Positions 1-8,497 of a stretch of DNA of 64,000 bases are shown in pieces. The stretch spans positions 1 to 64,000 of the forward strand of contig DASVPW010000210.1 of the NCBI GenBank assembly GCA_036389455.1. Direction: 5' to 3'. Numbering within the stretch: the stretch's first letter is position 1; each line of letters opens with the position of its first letter. Under the pieces are notes generated by a model, which did not search any database, was not told the DNA's origin, and was given only the letters and a program-made list of their open reading frames with translations. Both the position numbers and the translations under genes were made by a program. Source of the DNA: JAJKJG01 sp036389455 (GTDB taxonomy: Bacteria > Pseudomonadota > Alphaproteobacteria > Rhizobiales > Beijerinckiaceae).

Positions 1-1071
1 GAGCCCGATCGTCACGTCGAGGGCGCTGTTGTGGAAGTTCGGGGTGAAGAACCACTCGGCCGCCGCCCACAGGTCCCAGACCCGCGAGTAGGGGTTCTGG
101 TCGAAGAAGCCGCCGTAGCCGAAGCCGAACCACGGGCGCTCCAGGATGAAATCGGGCGCCATAGTCCAGAACGAGGTCCGCCCGGTGAGCGTCGGCGGGC
201 GGCCGAAGAGCTGGGCGAAGGCGCCGGCGTCGATGAAGGGGAGCGAGACCGAGACCAGGATCACGACGACGAGGGTGGTCCGGAAGAGCCCGGCCCGGGC
301 GGCCGGCAGGAGCCGCGCGGCAACCAAAAGAGTCCCGGACACGACGAGGGCGACGAAGGCTGAGGCCGAGTTCGAGAGGGCGAGGCTGACGGCGCAGATC
401 GCGACGGAGCCCCAGCGCACGAGGGCGTTCCTGAAGCTCTCGGGCGAGGACAGGAAGATGAGGATGGCGATGGCCGCGTAGGTTCCGAGCGCCACCTTGT
501 GGCTGAACACGCCGTAGAGCTCGCCCGGCATGAGGAGGCCCGGGCGGTCGGGCGTCGAGACCGCGGACTTGGGGTCGACCACGAGGAGGATGAGCGACGC
601 CACCATCAGCACCGTGATGGTGCGGGCCATGAGGGCGAGGAGCGCCGCCGGGTGGATCTGTCCCGCGAGCGCCGCCGCCACGACGATGTTGAGGGCGAAC
701 ATCCCTGCGAAGACGACGCTGCTCCACGGATTGCCGGCCCAGGTCGCGGAGGCCACGACGTAGAGGGCGAAGGGGATCAGCATCGCAAGGCGCAGGTCGA
801 GGCCGCGCCGCCACGTCTCCCACAGGACGAGGAGGCTGGAGGCGGCATAGAGCAGCAGCCATAGGGCGACGTAGCCGAGGTTGCCGCGGGCCGAGACCTC
901 GACGACGGCGCCGGGCTCGCCCTCGGGCGGGGCGCCAGTGAAGAATCCGTAGAAGGCGCTCGACGCCATCACGACCGAGGCGCCCCCGAGGAGCGCGCGC
1001 AAGAGCCCCGCCGGGACCGCGAGGGTCGACGGGGACCAGGCCGGCGCCGGGATCGACGCTTCCGCGCGCAT
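1..1071 (-). CDS. O-antigen ligase/polymerase family membrane protein (3' end outside window)
   Basis: The reading frame opens at an ATG whose first base is 1071 and stays open to the window edge, giving 357 visible residues. The protein is strongly hydrophobic with about eight membrane segments. Around residues 295-302 it carries LTGRTSFW, then ERPWFGFGYGGFF, and at 345-353 NFHNSALDV, which is the layout of the Wzy_C (O-antigen ligase) domain. Members of this family ligate or polymerise lipid-linked glycans on the periplasmic face of the inner membrane. It begins 8 bp after the stop of the Wzz/ExoP gene, so the two are very likely co-transcribed, and a Wzz-type co-polymerase beside it favours polymerase over ligase. 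The C-terminus is not visible, so the choice between ligase and polymerase stays open. Confidence 0.85.
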   Translation of the reverse strand, partial: MRAEASIPAPAWSPSTLAVPAGLLRALLGGASVVMASSAFYGFFTGAPPEGEPGAVVEVSARGNLGYVALWLLLYAASSLLVLWETWRRGLDLRLAMLIPFALYVVASATWAGNPWSSVVFAGMFALNIVVAAALAGQIHPAALLALMARTITVLMVASLILLVVDPKSAVSTPDRPGLLMPGELYGVFSHKVALGTYAAIAILIFLSSPESFRNALVRWGSVAICAVSLALSNSASAFVALVVSGTLLVAARLLPAARAGLFRTTLVVVILVSVSLPFIDAGAFAQLFGRPPTLTGRTSFWTMAPDFILERPWFGFGYGGFFDQNPYSRVWDLWAAAEWFFTPNFHNSALDVTIGL

Positions 1072-1079
1072 CGAAGCCG

Positions 1080-3200
1080 TCACGCGGCGCGCGGCAGCCG
1101 GCCGGAAAGCGCAAGCCCGGCGATGCGGCCGTGGCCGGCGCGCAGGGCCGCGATCGCGGCCCTGATCCGCTCGAAGGCGCTGCGGTTGAGCTCGACGAGG
1201 ATGACCGCCGCCTCGGCGGTCGCGGCCGTGCGGGCGACGGGCTCGCGGGAGGCGCAGCCGAGGTCGAGGATCACGAGGGCGTAGCGCTGGGCGGCCTCGC
1301 GCACGAGCTTCGGCAGACCGGAGGAGCCGAAGCGGCGCACCTCCGCCGCGGCCTTGGGGTCGGCCGGCAGGAAGTCGACGCCCGCGCCCTGGAGCGAGAC
1401 CACGAAGGTGCGAAGATCCGAACCTTGCGCCGCGCAGACGCCGAGGCCGGGCTGGCCGTCGCAGTCGAGGATCGCGGTCAGGCGCCGCTCCTCGACGCCG
1501 GCGTCGATCAGGAGGACGCGGTCGCCGAGCGCCGCCGCCGCGCGGGCGAGGTTGAAGGCGACGTTCGCCGAGCCGCCGTCCGGCTCGACGGAGGCGACGG
1601 CGATGGAGCGCGGCGCGACCGCGCCTAAGGCCCCGATCTCGTCGAGGAGACGGCGGAACGCCCTCGCCTCGGGCGTGCCGGGCGCGAAGCTCGCAAGCGG
1701 CGATTCGGCCGGCGCGCGCGGCACCCGGGCGAGCACGGCTAAGCCGGTCGCGCGCTCGAGGTCGTCGCGGGAGCGCACCTTCGGGTCCGCCATGCCGCCC
1801 GCAAGGGCCGCGCCGGCTCCGGCGAGGAGGCCGGCGACGAGCGCGATCGGCAGCACGAGGGCGGCCGGCGGGTTCGCGGGCCGCAAGGGCGGCGTCGCGA
1901 CGGTGATGTGGCGCACGTTCGTGGTGTCGACGAGGGTCTGCTCCTTGAGCTCGCGGGAGCGCACGAGGGTGGCCTCATAGACGGCGCGGCTCGCCTCGAC
2001 CTCGCGCTCGAGTTCGCGCAGGCGCACGAGGTCCTGCGAGGTCGCGACGGCCTTGAGGCTCTGGGCGTCGAGGCTCTTCTGCAAGGCCTCCTCGCTCGCC
2101 TTGGCGCGCTCGTAGTCGGCCCGCGCCGCGCGGGCGAGGCGCCCCACCTCGGCCGCGATCGAGGCCTGCGCGTCCTTGAGCTCGCGCTCGACGGCGGCGA
2201 GGTCGGGATGGCGCTCGCCAAGCTTCGTCGCAAGATCCGCGTGGCGGCGCTTGATGTCGGCGTACTGGGCCCTGAGCGTCATGACGGTCTGCGACTGCAC
2301 GGCCTCGGTGAAGGCGCCGGGGTCGGTGCCGCGCAGGCGCTCGATCTGCTCGACCTTTGCACGCGCTTCGGCCGTGCGGGTGCGGGCGACGCCGAGCTGG
2401 TTGTTGAGCTCGGTGAGCTGCTGGTCGGACACGAGGCGCCCGCCGGCGCCCACCATGTCGTGCCTCGCCTTGAACTCCTCGGCCCGGTTCGAGGCGTCGC
2501 GCACGCGGGCGCTCAGCTCCTCGAGGCGGCTCGCGAGCGCCTCGCCCGAGCGGCGGGCGGCCTCGGCCTGCGCCGCCGCGTTCTCCTCCATGTAGGCCTG
2601 TACCAGGGCGTTCGCGAGACGCGCCGACTTGTCCGCGCTCTCGGTCGCGACGGTGATGTCGATGACGAAGCTGCGCTCGGCCCGGCGCACCGCGACCTTC
2701 TCGTCGAGGGCGTAAAGCGCCGCAAGGCGCGGATCGGCGTCGGGCTTCTGCCGGCCGAGGAGGCCCGAGACCAGCCCCTTCAGGGCGCCGATCGGCGACC
2801 ACCGGCCCTTCGTGAACTCCGCGTCCTTGTCGAGACCCTCGCGCTCGATGAGGAGGTCGAGCACCTTGGTCGACTTGAGGACCCGCATCTCGCTCTCGAC
2901 GAGGGGAATCTGCACGTCGGGGTTCTGCGCCCTCGGGCTCACCTCCTTGTCGAGCACCTGGAGGCCGCGCGGGTCGACGATGATCTGCGCCGTCGCGATG
3001 TAGCGCGGCGGCGAGAGCGCGAGGAAGGCCGCCGCGGCGCCGACGAAGAGCGCGGCGACGAGCGCGACGAGCCAGAGGCGCCGCCTCAGCGTCGCGAAGA
3101 GCCGCGCCAGGTCGATCGTGACCGCCTCGCCGGCCGGATGCGGGGACTCCCCGCTTGCCGGATGGGCCAGGGAGTGGGCGTGAGCGTGCGCGCGTGCCAT
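1080..3200 (-). CDS. Wzz/ExoP-type polysaccharide co-polymerase with degenerate BY-kinase domain
   Basis: 706 residues. A His-rich N-terminus is followed by a membrane segment near residues 42-62, the Wzz signature after it (PPRYIATAQI), a long Ala/Arg/Glu-rich coiled coil (about 190-420), a second membrane segment near 445-470 and a cytoplasmic P-loop-like domain from about 530. Full-length members control chain length and export of exopolysaccharide and carry a tyrosine kinase. Here the Walker A position reads EPDGGSANVA (539-548) where GEGKST is expected, so the lysine and the Ser/Thr are lost, and the C-terminus ends in RLPRAA with no tyrosine cluster. I infer a structural co-polymerase without kinase activity. 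The AAGGTGG ribosome site before the 3200 start is good. It precedes the O-antigen ligase-type gene by 8 bp. Confidence 0.88.
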   Translation of the reverse strand: MARAHAHAHSLAHPASGESPHPAGEAVTIDLARLFATLRRRLWLVALVAALFVGAAAAFLALSPPRYIATAQIIVDPRGLQVLDKEVSPRAQNPDVQIPLVESEMRVLKSTKVLDLLIEREGLDKDAEFTKGRWSPIGALKGLVSGLLGRQKPDADPRLAALYALDEKVAVRRAERSFVIDITVATESADKSARLANALVQAYMEENAAAQAEAARRSGEALASRLEELSARVRDASNRAEEFKARHDMVGAGGRLVSDQQLTELNNQLGVARTRTAEARAKVEQIERLRGTDPGAFTEAVQSQTVMTLRAQYADIKRRHADLATKLGERHPDLAAVERELKDAQASIAAEVGRLARAARADYERAKASEEALQKSLDAQSLKAVATSQDLVRLRELEREVEASRAVYEATLVRSRELKEQTLVDTTNVRHITVATPPLRPANPPAALVLPIALVAGLLAGAGAALAGGMADPKVRSRDDLERATGLAVLARVPRAPAESPLASFAPGTPEARAFRRLLDEIGALGAVAPRSIAVASVEPDGGSANVAFNLARAAAALGDRVLLIDAGVEERRLTAILDCDGQPGLGVCAAQGSDLRTFVVSLQGAGVDFLPADPKAAAEVRRFGSSGLPKLVREAAQRYALVILDLGCASREPVARTAATAEAAVILVELNRSAFERIRAAIAALRAGHGRIAGLALSGRLPRAA

Positions 3201-3296
3201 CGAAATCCACCTTGGCCGGGATCATGCCGCAGGGCGGATTCCCGGCTACGCGGTCCAGAATGAGGCGAGCGGTGCAGGTTCGGGGCCAGGGGTTGT

Positions 3297-3311
3297 GTCC
3301 CGGAACGGGAC
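3297..3311. promoter_or_regulatory. 15-bp inverted repeat upstream of the ExoP-type gene
   Basis: GTCCCG-GAA-CGGGAC is a perfect 6-bp dyad in the gap between the CelD-type gene and the ExoP-type gene, about 97 bp before the latter's start. The same spacing and nearly the same arms recur at 6812-6826 and 63225-63239, each ahead of polysaccharide genes. It is a candidate operator; the binding protein is unknown. Confidence 0.45.
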
Positions 3312-3324
3312 GGGGAGCGATGCC

Positions 3325-4695
3325 TCAAGGGCGGCGGCGCCTGATCTTGTAATAGAGGCGCCGCAGCTGCTCGCGCGCCCGCAGCCGGCGCCTGAGCCTC
3401 GGCAGGAACTCCTTCACGGCAAGCAGCAGCATCATGGCCCGGAATCGCGGCGAGGGGCCGGCGCGGACGTCGAGGTAGACGTCGGCGACGGCCTTCCGCT
3501 CGCGCCAGACCTCGGCCATGATGCCGAACTCGGCGCTGGCGCAGGAGTCGACCTCGTCGAGCGCCTCGTCGGCGAGGAATGCCGCCGTGTCCTCGAGCGC
3601 CAGGAGATAGCCCGGCGAGAACGATGCGGCGGCCTCGTCGTAGGCGATCTTCCAGGTGCAGGCGGTACGGCCGGACCGCAGGACCATCCCCATGCTGACC
3701 GGCCGCCCGTCGAGAGTCAGCGCCGTGACCGAGGCGAGGCCGTCGGCGGCGAGGCCCGCCACGACGGCGCGGGTGAAGCCCGCCAGGCGCTCGTCGCAGT
3801 CGATCGCGGTGCCCCGGCGTCCCTTCCAGCCCAGCGCCTCGAGCCTGAGGAATTCCTCGACTGCGGCGGCGACCGCCCGCGGGTCCGTGTCGCGGCGGTA
3901 GGCGACCTCGCCCTGGCGCGCGAGCCGGGACCGGAGCTGCCGCAGCTTGCGCCGGCGGCTGCCGGAGACCGAGAGCTCGAGGTAGGCCTGCCCGTCGAGG
4001 GAGGAGCGGAGCACCGCGCGCCTGCGGCGCTCCTCGACCACGCGGTCGCACCGGCGCCGCGCGACGACGCGGTCGAGGGCGTCCCGGATCGGCCCTTCGT
4101 CCGGCATGGTCTTGAGCTCGAGGATCTTGGGCAGGGGGCCGTCGGCAAGGACGCGAAGGAAGCTCTCCAGGACCTCCTCGACGCAATCGGCCCGGATCAC
4201 CGGGCTTGCCAGCGACGCGAGCGGTGCGGCCGGCGCCCGCAGCCGGGAAAGGGCGCCCGGGACCACGGCGAACGCCCAGGCGCCGGCGAGCTGCCGGCCT
4301 GCGGGTTCCGGCCCGGACGGCTCCGGCCGCCACGCCAGGAGGACCCTGATCGGGGTGCCGGGATCGGCCGCTTGGGCCGCGAGGAGCACGGCCGGCTCCA
4401 TGAAGACGTTGGGCTCCGCGGCGTCGGCGACGAGGTCGCGCCAAGGGCCGGCGAGCGCCGCGAAGGCCGCGGCGTCGACGATCACGACCTCGACGGCGCT
4501 GCCGGCACGGCGGCGCGCTTCGTCGGGAGCGGCGGGAGACCGTGGCGATACCGCAACGCGGGGTTCGAAGGCATGGGTTGCCGGCACGGGAGGCCTGCGC
4601 GGAGCGTGCCGCTTCGAGACATCCTCCGGGAGCGTCCCCGGGTCCTCGCCGGCGAGAAGCGCGGAGACCGTGGGCTTGGCGGGACGGCGGATCAT
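3325..4695 (-). CDS. GNAT family acetyltransferase, CelD/BcsL type
   Basis: 456 residues. After a Pro/Arg-rich N-terminus of about 65 residues the FemAB-like double GNAT fold begins. Seen in it are EPNVFMEPAVLL near residue 100, a basic stretch SGSRRRKLRQLRSRL near 250, the family motif FLRLEALGWKGRRGTAI near 290, and VSMGMVLRSG followed by the long GY-containing helix at 345-370. Proteins of this family were first noted in cellulose biosynthesis clusters and are thought to acyl-modify sugars or lipid-linked glycans; no reaction is proven for most. It lies between the TagA-type transferase and the ExoP-type gene on the same strand, so a role in decorating the exopolysaccharide is likely. The substrate is not readable. 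Confidence 0.8.
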   Translation of the reverse strand: MIRRPAKPTVSALLAGEDPGTLPEDVSKRHAPRRPPVPATHAFEPRVAVSPRSPAAPDEARRRAGSAVEVVIVDAAAFAALAGPWRDLVADAAEPNVFMEPAVLLAAQAADPGTPIRVLLAWRPEPSGPEPAGRQLAGAWAFAVVPGALSRLRAPAAPLASLASPVIRADCVEEVLESFLRVLADGPLPKILELKTMPDEGPIRDALDRVVARRRCDRVVEERRRRAVLRSSLDGQAYLELSVSGSRRRKLRQLRSRLARQGEVAYRRDTDPRAVAAAVEEFLRLEALGWKGRRGTAIDCDERLAGFTRAVVAGLAADGLASVTALTLDGRPVSMGMVLRSGRTACTWKIAYDEAAASFSPGYLLALEDTAAFLADEALDEVDSCASAEFGIMAEVWRERKAVADVYLDVRAGPSPRFRAMMLLLAVKEFLPRLRRRLRAREQLRRLYYKIRRRRP

Positions 4696-4717
4696 CGAGG
4701 CGGGTTCCAGGCCGGGC

Positions 4718-5533
4718 TCAGCGTTCGGAAAGCTTCGCCCGCCGGGCGAGCCGCAGCTCCTGCCGGGCGACGAGCCAGAGGAAGCGCGGCACCACCTCGG
4801 CGTAGCGCCGCCACAGCCGGGCCGGCTCGCGGGCGACGCGCCAGGCCCATTCGAGGCCCAAGGCGCGCACGATCCGGGGCGCCCGGGCGACGCGGCCCGT
4901 ATGCACGTCGAAGGCGGCGCCTACGCCTAAGGCGATGACGCCCGGAAGGTGGGGAGCGTTCGCCGCCATCCACAGCTCCTGCTTCGGCGAGCCGAGGCCG
5001 ACCCAGAGGATGTCGGCGCCCGAGGCGGCGATCCGGCGCCGCAGGGATTCGATCTCCTCGGGGGTCTGCGTGCGGAAGGGCGGGGACTCGGCGCCGACGA
5101 CGCGCAGGCCCGGGGCCTTGCGGGCCATCGCGGCCGCCAGCTCCTGCGCGACGCCGGGCGCGCCGCCGAGGAAGAAGTGTCTCCAGCCCGAAGGCACGCC
5201 CGCGCGGCACAGCACCTCGACCGCCTCGATCCCGGGCACCTGGCCGACCCTGCGCCGGCCGCGCAGGCGCCCGATCAGGGCGAGCGGCTTACCGTCCGGC
5301 GCGACGAGGTAGGCGGCGCGGTGCGCTTCGCGCAGGGCCGGGTCATCCTGCGCCCGGACGACCCCGTGGGCGTCGCGGAAGCAGACGAAGGTGCCGGGCA
5401 TCCGGGCGGCGGGCCCGCCGTCACGGCGGACGCCGAGCCGGCGCCCGACTGCGCGGACGAGCCCGTCCATGTCGATCGCCGAGATCGGGACGCCGCAGAC
5501 GTCGAAGCGCGGGGTCAGCGGATCATGTCCCAT
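4718..5533 (-). CDS. WecG/TagA/CpsF family glycosyltransferase
   Basis: 271 residues, the usual length for the family. Recognisable blocks are ICGVPISAIDM-like strand 1 near the N-terminus, APDGKPLALIGRL near residue 80, FFLGGAPGVAQ near 130, ILWVGLGSPKQELWM near 185, and GVGAAFDVHTG...RAP with GLEWAWRVAREPARLWRR at the C-terminus. Homologues transfer N-acetylmannosamine-type or glucuronic sugars to an undecaprenyl-diphosphate-linked acceptor at the inner face of the membrane, the second step of glycan assembly after a WcaJ/WecA-type enzyme. Its start overlaps the stop of the GT4 gene by 11 bp, indicating one operon. The donor sugar cannot be inferred. Confidence 0.92.
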   Translation of the reverse strand: MGHDPLTPRFDVCGVPISAIDMDGLVRAVGRRLGVRRDGGPAARMPGTFVCFRDAHGVVRAQDDPALREAHRAAYLVAPDGKPLALIGRLRGRRRVGQVPGIEAVEVLCRAGVPSGWRHFFLGGAPGVAQELAAAMARKAPGLRVVGAESPPFRTQTPEEIESLRRRIAASGADILWVGLGSPKQELWMAANAPHLPGVIALGVGAAFDVHTGRVARAPRIVRALGLEWAWRVAREPARLWRRYAEVVPRFLWLVARQELRLARRAKLSER

Positions 5534-6749
5534 GGTCGTCTCCGGCCGGCGCCGCCGCGAGCCGCGGCGCCTCGGTCTCTTCAGGGCTCGGCGCCCGGAA
5601 CGCCGCGAGGGCGCCCTCGTAGATCCGCATCAGGGTCGCGAGGTTCGGCGACGGGCTCCATTCGGCCTCGTAGCGGGCCCGCGCCCGCCGGCCCATCAGG
5701 CGCGCCCCGGCCTTGTCCGCGACGATGCGGTCGAGCTGACGGGCAAGCGCGTCCGGATCTCCAGGCGTGGCCTTGAGCCCCGTGCGGCCATCCTCGACGA
5801 GGTCGTCGAGCGCCCCGATGCGCGAGGCGACGACCGGGGTTCCGGCCGCGAAGGCCTCCGCGATCACCATCGGCGAGCCCTCGTAGCAGATCGACGGCAC
5901 GACGAGCGCCTCGGCCGAGGCGATCCGCTCCCGGACCTCGGGCCGCGGAAGAGGCCCGCCGAAGAGCACGTTCCGGGGCGCCGAGGCGGCAAGCTCCGCG
6001 GCAAGCGGGCCCTCGCCGATCACCTCGATCCAGGCCTTCGAGCGGCGCGCCGCCTCGATCAGGACGCGCACGCCCTTCTCCTCGCTGAGGCGTCCCGCGT
6101 AGACGATCCCGGCGCGCGCGCCCTCGGGCGGCGGGCCGGGGTCGTCGACGCCGTTCGGCTTCACGACCATCTTCTCGGGCGGGAAGCCCGCCCGCGCGAA
6201 GCGGCCCTGCGCGAAGGCGGACATCACGACGAAGCGGTCGACGTGGCGCTGCCAAGTGCCGGCGCGCCGGTGGACGTCGATCATGCGGGCGACCGCGAGC
6301 GAGCCCATGGTCGAGCCGCGGTAGCAGCCGTGCCAGGCGCCCCAATAGGGCGAGCTCCCGATGCAGGTCTCGCACGGGCGCCCGTCCCGCATCAGCAGCC
6401 CGCCGGCGCAGATGGTGCGGAAGTTGTGCAGCGTCTGGACGGTCGCGACGCCTTGCGCATGCGCCGCCGCATGCACGGCCGGCGAGATCAGCGGGAAGAA
6501 GTTGTGCACGTGCAGGACGTCCGGGCGCGCATCCCGGATGGCGTCGAGGACGAGCCGCACGCCGGCGGCCGAGCGGGCCGTCCCGAGCGCGGCCCCGAGC
6601 TTCGCCGGGAAGCCCTCGATGGCGTCGTTCGCGACGATGCGCTCGACGACGTCGATGCCGGCGCGGCGCAGGGCGGCGATCTCGCCCTCGACGGCGACAT
6701 CCTCGCCGCCCCGGATCCGGTAGCGGTTATGGACGACCAGGATACGCAA
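5523..6749 (-). CDS. GT4 family glycosyltransferase
   Basis: The frame opens far upstream, but conservation starts at RILVVHNRYRIRGGED, so I place the start at an in-frame TTG at 6749 (408 residues). A longer form from ATG 6869 would overlap the divergent gene start. The N-terminal half carries a Cys-rich insert typical of this group (CAGGLLMRDGRPCETC then HGCYRGS, about residues 105-150). The C-terminal half has YAGRLSEEKGV, VVPSICYEGSPMVIAEAFAAG and a GT-B fold pattern with the E-x7-E donor-binding motif. Such enzymes add sugars to lipid-linked glycans from nucleotide donors. It heads the leftward polysaccharide operon and overlaps the TagA-type gene by 11 bp. Fold and family are secure; the start codon is not. 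Confidence 0.85.
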   Translation of the reverse strand: MRILVVHNRYRIRGGEDVAVEGEIAALRRAGIDVVERIVANDAIEGFPAKLGAALGTARSAAGVRLVLDAIRDARPDVLHVHNFFPLISPAVHAAAHAQGVATVQTLHNFRTICAGGLLMRDGRPCETCIGSSPYWGAWHGCYRGSTMGSLAVARMIDVHRRAGTWQRHVDRFVVMSAFAQGRFARAGFPPEKMVVKPNGVDDPGPPPEGARAGIVYAGRLSEEKGVRVLIEAARRSKAWIEVIGEGPLAAELAASAPRNVLFGGPLPRPEVRERIASAEALVVPSICYEGSPMVIAEAFAAGTPVVASRIGALDDLVEDGRTGLKATPGDPDALARQLDRIVADKAGARLMGRRARARYEAEWSPSPNLATLMRIYEGALAAFRAPSPEETEAPRLAAAPAGDDHGT

Positions 6750-6811
6750 GCGCCCGCTTTCGGTTGGCCAAACGACGCCCCGGGTCGAGCAAGGCCCATG
6801 CCCGGACGGCC

Positions 6812-6826
6812 GTCCCGGTTTGGGAC
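6812..6826. promoter_or_regulatory. 15-bp inverted repeat between divergent polysaccharide genes
   Basis: GTCCCG-GTT-TGGGAC, with an extra outer C/G pair on each side, sits in the 115-bp gap between the leftward GT4 gene and the rightward WcaJ-type gene. It matches the dyads at 3297 and 63225 in arm sequence and spacing. At this position one bound protein could control both directions. Confidence 0.45.
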
Positions 6827-6864
6827 GGTCGCGCTGGCACGGACATCGCAGCCTTGCGAAGCGC

Positions 6865-8292
6865 ATGACCGAAATGAGCCAGCTCGGCGGCGGACGCCGC
6901 CTCACGCGCCTGCGTACGGCAGCCTTGAGCTGGCGCGCGTTCGCGGCCGGCGCCGCGGCGGCCGAGCTCCTCATCATCGTCGCGGCGTCGGTCGCGTGCG
7001 GCGTCGCCTACCACCTCGCCGTCTACGGCGATCGCGGCGAGATCGTGAACTTCGTCGCGCTGGGCGGCGTCGTGGCGCTGATCTTCATCTCGGCGAACGC
7101 CTTCATCGGCGACTACGCGCTCTCGTTCTACATCGCGCCGACGAACCGCATCCGCCGTCCGCTCGCGAGCTGGAACATCGCGTTCCTGTACACGCTCGCG
7201 ATCAGCGTCATGGCGAAGGCCGGCGCGGTCCTGTCCCGCGGCAACGTGATCCTGCTCTACGTCGCGGGCCTCGCCGCCGTGATGCTGTGGCGCTGGCTCG
7301 CGATCCGTCTAGTCGCCGAGGCGAGCAAGACCGGCCGGGTGGCGGCCCGCCGCGTGCTGCTCGTCGGCGAGCGCGAGGCGATCCGGGCCTTCGCGCTTCG
7401 CTACCAGCCCTGGAATCTCGGCTTCGAGATCGTCGGCCAGGCGGTGCTGCACCCGGCCGGGAACCTCGACCGCGACCTCGACCGCGCCGCGCTCATCGGG
7501 CGCACGCTCCACCCGGACGACGTGTTCGTGATCCTGCCGTGGTCCAACACCGAGACGATCGAGCGCGTCATCGACCGGCTCATGACCCTGCCGGTGTCGA
7601 TCCACCTCGGCCCCGAGCGCATCCTCGACCGCTTCGCCCAGGTGCAGATCATCAAGGTCTCGGACATGGCGACGCTGTGCCTCGCGCGCCCGCCCCTCAA
7701 TTTCCTCGAGGTCGTCGCGAAGCGCGCTCTCGATCTCGTCGGGGCGGCCCTCGGGCTCGTCCTGCTGCTGCCGTTCTTCGCCGCGGTCGCGCTCCTGATC
7801 AGGCTCGACAGCCCGGGGCCGATCGTCTTCCGGCAGCTGCGCTACGGCTTCAACCAGAAGCCGTTCCGGATCTACAAGTTCCGCACCATGCACGTGCACG
7901 AGGACGGCCTCGTGCGCCAGGCGACCGAGGGCGACGAGCGCGTCACGCGAATCGGGCGCATCCTGCGGCGCTGGAACATCGACGAGCTGCCGCAGCTCGT
8001 GAACGTGCTCGTCGGCGACATGTCCCTCGTCGGGCCGCGTCCGCACGCGGTGCCGCACAACCAGGCCTTCGAGCGCCGCATCGGGCTCTACGCGCGGCGC
8101 CACAACGTCAAGCCCGGCATCACCGGGTGGGCCCAGGTCAACGGCCTGCGCGGCCCGACCGACACCGAGGAGAAGATGCGCGCCCGCGTCGAGTACGACC
8201 TCTACTACATCGACAACTGGTCGCTCGCCCTCGACCTGCAGATCATCGGCCGCACGATCGTGTCGCGCAAGGCGTACCGGAACGCCTGCTGA
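6865..8292 (+). CDS. undecaprenyl-phosphate sugar phosphotransferase, WcaJ type
   Basis: 475 residues from ATG 6865; an in-frame TTG at 6820 is less likely because it would lie in the inverted repeat. The N-terminal half has four membrane helices and a nucleotide-binding-like domain (VLLVGEREAIRAF). The C-terminal half is the full bacterial sugar-transferase domain: KRALDLVGAALGLVLLLPFF, the membrane re-entrant helix, then FRIYKFRTMHV, LPQLVNVLVGDMSLVGPRP and KPGITGWAQVNGLRG near the end. The enzyme moves a sugar-1-phosphate, usually glucose or galactose, from a nucleotide sugar onto undecaprenyl phosphate and so starts the repeat unit. It is divergent from the other polysaccharide genes and carries the first step for their pathway. 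Confidence 0.93.
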   Translation: MTEMSQLGGGRRLTRLRTAALSWRAFAAGAAAAELLIIVAASVACGVAYHLAVYGDRGEIVNFVALGGVVALIFISANAFIGDYALSFYIAPTNRIRRPLASWNIAFLYTLAISVMAKAGAVLSRGNVILLYVAGLAAVMLWRWLAIRLVAEASKTGRVAARRVLLVGEREAIRAFALRYQPWNLGFEIVGQAVLHPAGNLDRDLDRAALIGRTLHPDDVFVILPWSNTETIERVIDRLMTLPVSIHLGPERILDRFAQVQIIKVSDMATLCLARPPLNFLEVVAKRALDLVGAALGLVLLLPFFAAVALLIRLDSPGPIVFRQLRYGFNQKPFRIYKFRTMHVHEDGLVRQATEGDERVTRIGRILRRWNIDELPQLVNVLVGDMSLVGPRPHAVPHNQAFERRIGLYARRHNVKPGITGWAQVNGLRGPTDTEEKMRARVEYDLYYIDNWSLALDLQIIGRTIVSRKAYRNAC

Positions 8293-8451
8293 ATCGCGCG
8301 AGGGCAGCGGATTCCGTTCGCGCCGAATTAAATTCGCGCCAAGCTGAAACGCAGGCCGCCGGAGCGGGTTGTCCCAATACTCCGCCCACCTCTCGTGACT
8401 GGTCGGGGGCGGGGCGAGGGAAGCATCGGCGAAGCCGGGCCTCCCGCTTCA

Positions 8452-8485
8452 GCGCCGCCGTCCCTTGCCGGGCGGCGGCGTTTTT
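8452..8485 (+). terminator. Rho-independent terminator
   Basis: A GC hairpin formed by CGCCGCCGTCCC and GGGCGGCGGCG with a short loop is followed directly by TTTTT at 8481-8485. It ends rightward transcription of the WcaJ-type gene about 190 bp after its stop. On the other strand it has no U-run, but it also lies just past the end of the leftward gene at 8498. Confidence 0.7.
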
Positions 8486-8497
8486 CGTCGTCGGAGC

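Noticed and set aside
1908..3263. A 451-codon frame antisense to the ExoP-type gene
   Set aside because: Arg/Leu/Gly-rich antisense translation with no motif; the opposite frame has domains and a ribosome site.
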